A DNA stretch of 64,000 bases from Metapseudomonas resinovorans DSM 21078 (GTDB lineage Bacteria; Pseudomonadota; Gammaproteobacteria; Pseudomonadales; Pseudomonadaceae), in contig NZ_AUIE01000013.1 of the NCBI RefSeq assembly GCF_000423545.1, positions 118,475 through 182,474 on the forward strand, given 5' to 3'. The first letter of the stretch is position 1; each line of letters opens with the position of its first letter. The translations under genes and the position numbers were made by a program. Under the pieces are notes generated by a model. It had not been told where the DNA came from, did no database searches, and was given only the letters and a program-made list of their open reading frames with translations. Shown here piece after piece: positions 57,847 to 64,000 of the stretch.

Positions 57847-57858
57847 TTACCTCACCGT

Positions 57859-58326
57859 TTACTTAGTCTTGCACCAACCCTTCGTTACACAGTTACCGGA
57901 AGCAGTCCAGTTGATCACGCCACCGCCAGTGTGGTTCGGAGTCAGAACGAAAGTATCTCCAGCGACAAAACCGTTTTCAGCCTTCGGAGTGACAGTAATT
58001 ACACCAACGGTAGTCATTGCAATAGCGTTATACTGCGCGTTGGCCGGAGCGGAACCACTAGAAACATCTGCAGGAACCGACAGCTCAGCACGGCTAGCCG
58101 CGGCAGTAGGAATGCTGAGAGTAATGCCGTCAGCGGCGAGACATTTGCCACCCTGCACGCACTCAGACACGCCCAGCTTGAAGGGCGCAGTTGCAACAAC
58201 CATCTCGGAAGCTCGCGCGCGCTTGGTGTAATCTTGGTAGGCTGGCAGCGCAATGGCGGCCAGAATACCGATGATCGCAACCACGATCATCAGTTCGATC
58301 AAAGTAAAGCCTTTCTGAGCTTTCAT
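57859..58326 (-). CDS. pilA: Type IV pilin PilA
   Basis: 155 residues from the ATG at 58326. The six-residue leader MKAQKG is followed by [20 protein letters not shown], the type IVa prepilin signature with Glu5. After the hydrophobic helix come an unusual Cys pair (SECVQGGKC) and the C-terminal D-region disulfide (GNCVTKGWC, then KTK). PilD cleaves the leader after Gly6. The C-terminal residue is Lys, so the terminal-Ser glycosylation of P. aeruginosa strain 1244 pilin does not apply; any glycan would sit on an internal Ser/Thr such as those in [15 protein letters not shown]. Confidence 0.95.
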   Translation of the reverse strand: MKAQKGFTLIELMIVVAIIGILAAIALPAYQDYTKRARASEMVVATAPFKLGVSECVQGGKCLAADGITLSIPTAAASRAELSVPADVSSGSAPANAQYNAIAMTTVGVITVTPKAENGFVAGDTFVLTPNHTGGGVINWTASGNCVTKGWCKTK

Positions 58327-58579
58327 ACTTACATCCCCTTGTTTAGTTGAAGGCCTAACGACCTGCGTATATCGAAGCAGGTTGCATGCCAACACACTCA
58401 AACACTCCTTATTGCCCCTATCGAGGTGGTTAACCGCCAAGAAAAGCGCGCCTTGACCCAGCACCTTGTCTCATATTTAGTAAACAGTGCCATTTTTTGT
58501 CACTCGCAAGCAGGCCATTTGGCGCCAATGCCCTTCTACGTTATAAGGCATGGGAAATTTCACCTTTGGCGCGATCCCT

Positions 58580-60286
58580 ATGTCCGAGTCCGCTCCCACT
58601 CTTTCCGGCCTGGCCAAGCAACTGGTGCTGACCAACCTCCTTGATGAGCGGAGCGCCCTGCAGGCCCACACCCAGGCCCAGCGCAACAAGATTCCGCTGA
58701 TCACCTACCTGGTGCAGAACAAGCTGCTGAAAAGTAGGGACCTGGCGGAAATGGCGGCCGAGCAGTTCGGCGTGGCCTTCCTGGACCTCGGCAGCATCGA
58801 CAAGGACAGCCAGCCCAGGGACCTCGTCAGCGAAAAGCTGATTCGCCAACACCGTGCCCTCCCCCTCTGGCGGCGTGGCAACAAGCTGTTCGTCGCCATT
58901 TCCGACCCAACCAACCACCAGGCCGTAACCGACATCCAGTTCAGTACTGGCCTCACTACCGAGGCCATTCTGGTCGAGGACGATAAGCTGGGCGATGCCA
59001 TCGAGAAGTTCTTCGATTCCGCCAATAGCGGCATGGAGGACCTTGGGGACGTCGACCTGGATGGTGTGGATGTCGAGGCCGTCGATGACGACAAGAAGGA
59101 CAGCCCCGGTGGCGTGGATGCGGACGATGCCCCGGTGGTGCGCTTCGTCAACAAGATGCTGCTGGACGCGATCCGCGGCGGCTCCTCGGACCTGCACTTC
59201 GAGCCCTACGAGCGCTCTTACCGGGTGCGCTTCCGTACCGACGGCATGCTGCATGAGGTGGCCAAGCCGCCGATCCAGTTGGCCAGCCGCATCTCCGCGC
59301 GCTTGAAGGTGATGGCCGCGCTGGATATTTCCGAGCGCCGCAAGCCCCAGGACGGGCGGATCAAGATGAAGATTTCCAAGACGAAATCCATCGACTTCCG
59401 CGTCAACACGCTGCCAACCCTCTGGGGCGAGAAGATCGTGATGCGGATCCTCGACCCCACGAGCGCGCAGATGGGCATCGACGCCCTGGGGTACGAAGAG
59501 GAGCAAAAGGAGCTGTACCTGGCCGCCCTGAAGCAGCCCCAGGGCATGATCCTGGTGACCGGCCCCACCGGTTCGGGCAAGACGGTATCGCTCTACACGG
59601 GCATCAATATCCTCAACACCGTGGACATCAACATCTCCACCGCCGAAGACCCGGTGGAGATCAACCTGGAAGGTATCAACCAGGTCAACGTCAACCCGAA
59701 GCAGGGCATGGACTTCGCCCAGGCCCTGCGCGCCTTCCTACGCCAGGACCCGGACGTGATCATGGTGGGTGAAGTCCGTGACCTGGAAACCGCTGAAATC
59801 GCCATCAAGGCCGCCCAGACCGGTCACATGGTGTTGTCTACCCTGCACACCAACAGCGCGGCGGAAACCCTGACCCGCCTGCGCAATATGGGCGTGCCGG
59901 CCTTTAACATCGCCACCTCGGTCAACCTGATCATCGCCCAGCGCCTGGCACGCAAATTGTGTAGCCACTGCAAGAAGGAAGTGGACGTTCCGCGTGAGGT
60001 GCTGATCAAGGAAGGCTTCCCCGAAGCCAGGATCGGCAGCTTCAAGCTGTATGGCCCGGTCGGCTGCGAGAATTGCAACCTGGGCTACAAGGGCCGTGTG
60101 GGTATTTATGAAGTGGTTAAAATCACGCCGGCCATGCAGCAGCTTATTATGGAAGAAGGCAACTCCATCCAGATCGCCCAGCAGGCGCGCCGCGATGGCT
60201 TCAATGACCTGCGAACCTCGGGCCTGATAAAAGCCATGAATGGCATTACCAGCCTCGAGGAAGTCAACCGCGTGACCAAGGATTAA
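58580..60286 (+). CDS. pilB: Type IV pilus extension ATPase PilB
   Basis: 568 residues from the ATG at 58580 (MSESAPTLSGLAKQLVLTNLL), aligned with known PilB; an ATG ten codons earlier is also possible and neither has a strong site. An N-terminal MshEN-type domain with RRGNKLFVAISDPTN is followed by the secretion ATPase core: Walker A GPTGSGKT, Asp box (ISTAEDPVEI), Walker B DPDVIMVGEVRD, His box (LSTLHTNSAAETLTRL) and the zinc tetracysteine (CSHCKKE ... CENC). It powers pilus assembly and is divergent from pilA. Confidence 0.96.
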   Translation: MSESAPTLSGLAKQLVLTNLLDERSALQAHTQAQRNKIPLITYLVQNKLLKSRDLAEMAAEQFGVAFLDLGSIDKDSQPRDLVSEKLIRQHRALPLWRRGNKLFVAISDPTNHQAVTDIQFSTGLTTEAILVEDDKLGDAIEKFFDSANSGMEDLGDVDLDGVDVEAVDDDKKDSPGGVDADDAPVVRFVNKMLLDAIRGGSSDLHFEPYERSYRVRFRTDGMLHEVAKPPIQLASRISARLKVMAALDISERRKPQDGRIKMKISKTKSIDFRVNTLPTLWGEKIVMRILDPTSAQMGIDALGYEEEQKELYLAALKQPQGMILVTGPTGSGKTVSLYTGINILNTVDINISTAEDPVEINLEGINQVNVNPKQGMDFAQALRAFLRQDPDVIMVGEVRDLETAEIAIKAAQTGHMVLSTLHTNSAAETLTRLRNMGVPAFNIATSVNLIIAQRLARKLCSHCKKEVDVPREVLIKEGFPEARIGSFKLYGPVGCENCNLGYKGRVGIYEVVKITPAMQQLIMEEGNSIQIAQQARRDGFNDLRTSGLIKAMNGITSLEEVNRVTKD

Positions 60287-60288
60287 CC

Positions 60289-61506
60289 ATGGCGGAAAAA
60301 GCGCTGAAAACAAGTACCTTCGCCTGGGAAGGTACGGACAAGAAAGGCAGCAAGGTCAGGGGCGAGCTGAGCGGCCAGAACCCGGCGCTGGTGAAGGCGC
60401 AACTGCGCAAACAGGGTATCAACCCCACCAAGGTACGCAAGAAATCCACTTCCCTGCTGAATGCTGGGAAGAAGATCAAGCCCTTGGACATTGCCCTGTT
60501 CACCCGCCAGTTAGCCACCATGATGAAGGCCGGCGTGCCCCTGATGCAGTCCTTCGACATCATTGGCGAAGGCTTCGAGAAGCCGGCGATGCGCACACTG
60601 GTGAACGAGGTCAAGCAGGAGGTTTCCTCGGGCAACAGCCTGGCCAACTCCCTGCGCAAGAAACCGGATTACTTCGACGAGCTGTATTGCAACCTGGTGG
60701 ACTCGGGCGAGCAGGCGGGTGCGCTGGAAACCCTGCTGGACCGTATCGCCACCTACAAGGAAAAGACCGAGGCCCTGAAAGCCAAGATCAAGAAAGCGAT
60801 GAACTACCCGATCGCGGTAGTGGTGGTTGCGGTCATCGTGACGGCAATCCTCCTGATCAAAGTAGTACCGCAATTTCAATCGGTTTTTGCGAACTTCGGC
60901 GCCGAACTGCCAGCATTCACTATGATGGTGATCAATCTGTCCGAACTGCTTCAGGAGTGGTGGTTCATTGTACTGTTCGGATTTTTCGCCATCGGTTTCG
61001 GCGTCCAACAGGCCCACAAAAAGTCCGAGAAATTCCGTGACTGGGTTGATCACGCAGTACTGAAGATGCCCATTGTTGGCGATATCCTCTACAAATCTGC
61101 TGTCGCCCGATTCGCCCGAACCCTTGCCACCACGTTCGCCGCCGGCGTCCCACTTGTCGATGCTCTCGATTCAGTAGCCGGCGCCAGCGGAAATGTCGTC
61201 TTCAAGAATGCGGTGTTGAAGGTCAAATCCGACGTTTCGACCGGTATGCAACTGAACTTCTCCATGCGCACCACCGGAATCTTCCCGGCCATGGCCGTGC
61301 AAATGACCGCCATCGGCGAAGAGTCCGGCGCCCTGGACGATATGCTCGAAAAGGTCGCCAGCTTCTATGAAGCGGAAGTGGACAACGCCGTCGACGGCCT
61401 CACCGCCCTGATGGAACCCATGATCATGGCGGTCCTCGGCGTTCTGGTCGGCGGCCTGATCATCGCCATGTACCTGCCCATCTTCCAGCTCGGTAACGTC
61501 GTCTAA
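60289..61506 (+). CDS. pilC: Type IV pilus inner membrane platform protein PilC
   Basis: 405 residues, starting two bases after pilB. It has two GspF domains with three membrane helices: FTRQLATMMKAGVPLMQSFDIIGEG in the first and RFARTLATTFAAGVPLVDALDSVA in the second, and the C-terminal helix PMIMAVLGVLVGGLIIAMYLPIFQLGNVV. PilC links PilB/PilT to pilin insertion. Confidence 0.96.
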   Translation: MAEKALKTSTFAWEGTDKKGSKVRGELSGQNPALVKAQLRKQGINPTKVRKKSTSLLNAGKKIKPLDIALFTRQLATMMKAGVPLMQSFDIIGEGFEKPAMRTLVNEVKQEVSSGNSLANSLRKKPDYFDELYCNLVDSGEQAGALETLLDRIATYKEKTEALKAKIKKAMNYPIAVVVVAVIVTAILLIKVVPQFQSVFANFGAELPAFTMMVINLSELLQEWWFIVLFGFFAIGFGVQQAHKKSEKFRDWVDHAVLKMPIVGDILYKSAVARFARTLATTFAAGVPLVDALDSVAGASGNVVFKNAVLKVKSDVSTGMQLNFSMRTTGIFPAMAVQMTAIGEESGALDDMLEKVASFYEAEVDNAVDGLTALMEPMIMAVLGVLVGGLIIAMYLPIFQLGNVV

Positions 61507-61509
61507 ACC

Positions 61510-62382
61510 ATGCAATTGATCGACTTTCTGGCCAGCCACGCGCTGGCCTTTGTTTTCTGCGCCCTGCTGCTTGGCCTTTTGGTGGGCAGCTTCCTCAATG
61601 TGGTGATCCACCGCCTGCCGCAGATGATGCTGCGCGACTGGCAGGAGCAGGCCCGCGAGGCGCTGAGCCTGCCGGCCGAGCCCAAGGGGCCGGTGTTCAA
61701 CCTGATCCTGCCGAATTCCCGCTGCCCGCAGTGCAGCCATGAGATTCGCGCTTGGGAAAACATCCCGCTGGTGAGTTACCTGGCACTGGGCGGCAAGTGC
61801 TCGTCATGCAAGGCGCCCATCAGTAAGCGCTACCCCTTGGTTGAATTGTTGTGCGGCGTGCTGTCCGCCTATGTGGCGTGGCATTTCGGATTCAGCTGGC
61901 AGGCTGGCGCCTTTCTGGTGCTGACCTGGGGCCTGCTGGCGATGAGCATGATCGACGTCGACCACCAGTTGCTGCCGGATGTGCTGGTCCTGCCGTTGCT
62001 GTGGCTGGGCCTGATCCTGAATAGCCAGGGCCTGTTCACCAGCCTGGAAGATGCACTCTGGGGCGCGGTGGCTGGCTACATGAGCCTGTGGTCGGTGTAT
62101 TGGCTGTTCAAGCTGGTGACGGGCAAAGAGGGCATGGGCCACGGCGACTTCAAACTGCTGGCGATGCTGGGCGCCTGGGGTGGCTGGCAGGTATTGCCGC
62201 TGACCATCCTGCTGTCGTCCCTGGTGGGGGCTGTGCTGGGCCTGATCATGCTGCGCCTGCGTAACCAGGACACCGCCACCCCCATCCCCTTCGGTCCCTA
62301 TCTGGCGATTGCCGGCTGGATTGCACTGCTCTGGGGTGATCAAATAACGGCGACCTATTTGCAGTTCGCCGGTTTCAAATGA
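61510..62382 (+). CDS. pilD: Prepilin peptidase/N-methyltransferase PilD
   Basis: 290 residues and about eight helices. The zinc-type tetracysteine domain ([20 protein letters not shown] ... CSSCK) is complete. The two catalytic Asp residues are in [12 protein letters not shown] and [11 protein letters not shown]. It cleaves and N-methylates prepilins and type II secretion pseudopilins. It is three bases after pilC and overlaps coaE by four. Confidence 0.96.
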   Translation: MQLIDFLASHALAFVFCALLLGLLVGSFLNVVIHRLPQMMLRDWQEQAREALSLPAEPKGPVFNLILPNSRCPQCSHEIRAWENIPLVSYLALGGKCSSCKAPISKRYPLVELLCGVLSAYVAWHFGFSWQAGAFLVLTWGLLAMSMIDVDHQLLPDVLVLPLLWLGLILNSQGLFTSLEDALWGAVAGYMSLWSVYWLFKLVTGKEGMGHGDFKLLAMLGAWGGWQVLPLTILLSSLVGAVLGLIMLRLRNQDTATPIPFGPYLAIAGWIALLWGDQITATYLQFAGFK

Positions 62383-62990
62383 ACAAACCCTGGATTCTTG
62401 GCCTTACGGGCGGCATCGGTAGCGGTAAAAGCGCCGTCGCGGCCCACTTCACCGAGCTTGGTGTGCATCTGGTGGATGCCGACCAGGCTGCGCGCTGGGT
62501 CGTGGAGCCCGGCCGCCCTGCCCTGGCGAAGATCGCCGAGCATTTCGGCAGCGAGGTGCTGCAGGCCGACGGCCAATTGGACCGCGCCGCGCTGCGCCAA
62601 CGCATCTTCGAGAACGCAGACGAGCGCCGCTGGCTGGAAAGCCTGCTGCATCCGCTGATTGGGCAGGAGATCAGCCAATACCTGGCCAGTGCCGAATCCC
62701 CTTACGCCATTCTCGTTTCGCCGTTGCTGGTCGAGTCTGGCCAGCATCGCCTTACCCAGCGCGTGCTGCTGGTCGATGCGCCGGAGATCGCGCAGGTTCA
62801 GCGCACCATGCTGCGCGACAAGGTGCCCGAAGCGCAGGTGCAAGCCATATTGAAGGTACAGGCCAGCCGTGAGGAACGGCTGAAGCATGCCCATGACGTG
62901 CTGCTGAACGACCGCGACCTGAACTGGCTGCGCGCCGAAGTGGAGCGTCTGCATAACTTCTACCTGACCCTGCGAGGAGGCCAGCCATGA
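62379..62990 (+). CDS. coaE: Dephospho-CoA kinase
   Basis: 203 residues. The P-loop [11 protein letters not shown] is at the start, then [10 protein letters not shown] (substrate Asp) and a lid with Arg residues. It catalyses the last step of CoA synthesis. It is joined to pilD and yacG by four-base overlaps, the conserved pilD-coaE-yacG order. Confidence 0.96.
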   Translation: MNKPWILGLTGGIGSGKSAVAAHFTELGVHLVDADQAARWVVEPGRPALAKIAEHFGSEVLQADGQLDRAALRQRIFENADERRWLESLLHPLIGQEISQYLASAESPYAILVSPLLVESGQHRLTQRVLLVDAPEIAQVQRTMLRDKVPEAQVQAILKVQASREERLKHAHDVLLNDRDLNWLRAEVERLHNFYLTLRGGQP

Positions 62991-63187
62991 GCCAACCCGT
63001 CACTGTGGAATGCCCGACTTGCGGCGCTCCGGTGGAATGGGGCCCGCAAAGCCCGTCCCGTCCTTTCTGCTCCGAACGCTGCAAGCTGATCGATCTGGGG
63101 GCCTGGGCCGCCGAAGAACATGCGATTCCCGGCGGCGACACGGAAGACGAGCTCTTCTCCGGCGACCTGCCGCCGCGCGAGCACTGA
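62987..63187 (+). CDS. yacG: DNA gyrase inhibitor YacG
   Basis: 66 residues. The zinc finger is [11 protein letters not shown] ... [16 protein letters not shown], the exact YacG pattern CxxC-x15-CxxxC. An acidic tail follows. YacG binds GyrB and inhibits gyrase. Confidence 0.94.
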   Translation: MSQPVTVECPTCGAPVEWGPQSPSRPFCSERCKLIDLGAWAAEEHAIPGGDTEDELFSGDLPPREH

Positions 63188-63198
63188 AGCAGCAGTGC

Positions 63199-63342
63199 GT
63201 AGGATGGCGTTGAGCGAAGCGAAACCCATCGGTTCCATGCCAAGGCTTCGCTGCTCTCGTGGGTTGGTCCGAACCCTGCGAGACCGGACACCCGGCTCGG
63301 GCCTCGCTCGTTGGGCTTCGCTACGCTCTGCGCCAACCTACG
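63199..63342. repeat. Imperfect GTAGGATGG / GTAGGTTGG repeat pair
   Basis: GTAGGATGGCGTTGAGCGAAGCG at the left and GGGCTTCGCTACGCTCTGCGCCAACCTAC at the right form an imperfect inverted pair about 95 bases apart, between yacG and the convergent small gene. Confidence 0.6.
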
Positions 63343-63363
63343 CAACGCGCGCGCTCAGTCCAC

Positions 63364-63579
63364 TCAAGGCCGCATGAAGCCGTAGTCCCGCTCCGGGTCG
63401 AGGTTGTCCGCCAGGAAGGTCAGCTCCTGAGCCAGATCATCCGCCGGGCGCAGCATTGCACTGCGCTCGACGACTGCACTCAGCAGGGCGCGTAGTGCCA
63501 ACTCTTTGCTGAAACCTTCCTGCTTTGCTGCCTCCAGGCTCTGCTCCAGGGCGGTTCTTGCCCAGTCGTGAATCCCCAT
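63364..63579 (-). CDS. Small hypothetical protein (71 aa)
   Basis: 71 residues with GAGGGG before the ATG. A helical, acidic, soluble protein (MGIHDWARTALEQSLEAAKQ ... DLAQELTFLADNLDPERDYGFMRP). I do not recognise a characterised family; a small gene at this position downstream of yacG is conserved in Pseudomonas as I recall. No signal peptide or membrane segment. Confidence 0.75.
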   Translation of the reverse strand: MGIHDWARTALEQSLEAAKQEGFSKELALRALLSAVVERSAMLRPADDLAQELTFLADNLDPERDYGFMRP

Positions 63580-63676
63580 GTCGTCTGCCCCTCATGTTGG
63601 TGGATGGAACCGCTATGTCTGCGTTAGCTGTTGCGAGAGATTGACCCTCTGGCCAAGAGCCTAGGGGCAATGCAGC

Positions 63677-64000
63677 GTAAGCGCTCCACAAACCCCACCT
63701 TCATTTGAACTGTCCGCTTGCGGATGCTGGGCTCCCGTTTTCCCAGTGGAGCCCCGTCATGATGCGTCCGGACGCCAAGGTCAAAGCCGTCTACCTCTAT
63801 CCGAAGCCCGTCGACTTCCGGAAATCCATTGATGGTCTGGCGGCCCTGGTGGAGCTGGATATCAAGGTGGCCGTGTTCGACCCCGTGTTGTTTGTCTTCC
63901 TCAACAAGACCCGCAACCGGGTGAAGATCCTCTATTGGGAACGCAATGGCTTCTGCCTGTGGTTCAAGCGCCTGCAGGCTGAGCGCTTCAAGACCAAGCC
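63677..64000 (+). mobile_element. Left end of an IS66-family insertion sequence (runs off the window)
   Basis: GTAAGCGCTCC at 63677 matches the GTAAGCG terminal motif of IS66-family elements. It is followed by a TnpB-type gene. Only about 80 bases separate the end from tnpB, so the usual upstream small ORF (tnpA) is missing or this is a two-gene subtype. The right end is outside the window. Confidence 0.7.
63759..64000 (+). CDS. tnpB: IS66-family TnpB (IS66 Orf2-like), partial
   Basis: The first 80 codons are visible. KAVYLYPKPVDFRKSIDGLAALVELD and FVFLNKTRNRVKILYWERNGFCLWFKRLQAERF are the diagnostic IS66 Orf2 (TnpB) pattern. It starts at ATG 63759 (a second ATG follows directly). The rest lies beyond the window. 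Confidence 0.92.
   Translation, partial: MMRPDAKVKAVYLYPKPVDFRKSIDGLAALVELDIKVAVFDPVLFVFLNKTRNRVKILYWERNGFCLWFKRLQAERFKTK

Noticed and set aside
58327..58579. RpoN (-24/-12) promoter for pilA
   Set aside because: TGGCAC occurs on the minus strand near 58487, but the matching GC at the -12 position is missing. The spacing of other candidates (such as TGGCCTGCTTGC) is too short. A sigma-54 promoter is expected from known biology but I cannot point to it.

Overview
The window is a high-GC Pseudomonas-type chromosome segment. The backbone gene order, gatAB - roxRS - dpp/mdpA/psdR - pxp - siderophore receptor - speC - prfC - mcp - ampDE - nadC - tRNA-Thr - pilABCD - coaE - yacG, closely follows the P. 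aeruginosa block that runs from about PA4483 to PA4532 (recalled from memory, not searched). Short inverted repeats of REP/REPIN type are scattered through the intergenic gaps, and one REP-associated transposase gene (rayT) is present.

Layout. 1-6.6 kb holds the end of gatA, gatB, an RlpA-like lipoprotein, a carboxymuconolactone-decarboxylase-family protein, an AEC transporter, the RoxRS (RegA/RegB-type) redox two-component system and a SIMPL-domain protein. 6.8-27.2 kb is a dipeptide uptake and processing locus: dppA-type binding proteins, the M24 peptidase mdpA, the regulator psdR, and dppBCDF. This locus is interrupted at about 9-17.4 kb by an accessory island. 27.4-37.6 kb holds the 5-oxoprolinase operon pxpABC, a PepSY-flavoreductase, a TonB-dependent siderophore receptor, an FMN-dependent 2-hydroxy-acid oxidoreductase and ornithine decarboxylase. 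38.2-40.6 kb holds prfC and the rayT/REPIN array. 40.6-46.7 kb is an amino-acid-type ABC import cluster with an aminotransferase-ATPase fusion, an aspartoacylase-like hydrolase and a TetR regulator. 46.9-55.9 kb holds tatD, a chemoreceptor, ampDE, a DUF1631 protein, nadC and a small phage-like module. 56-64 kb holds tRNA-Thr, a PglL-like ligase, pilA, pilBCD, coaE, yacG and the left end of an IS66-family element.

The most interesting part is the island at 9.0-15.9 kb. It reads leftward as a colicin V-type (class II microcin) operon: a CvaA-like adaptor, an 88-residue precursor with a double-glycine leader (MRELTLTEMNLVGG), a 67-residue two-helix candidate immunity protein, a JmjC/cupin-type putative 2-oxoglutarate oxygenase with a winged-helix-like C-terminus, a C39-peptidase ABC exporter and a dedicated TolC-like protein. 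A built-in protein hydroxylase is not part of classical class II microcin operons and suggests a hydroxylated microcin. The island sits between a 3'-truncated dppA copy and a decayed IS5 transposase plus a decayed OprD-family porin gene. The truncated dppA copy shares 443 bp with the intact downstream gene, with only three mismatches.

Other notable points are a 23-codon in-frame deletion in a dppA paralogue, conserved palindromes that may be PsdR operators, a REPIN that has become a translated leader overlapping dppD, a fusion of aminotransferase and ABC ATPase, and a variable pilin/glycosylation module at tRNA-Thr. All family calls rest on reading motifs and gene order; no database search was run.
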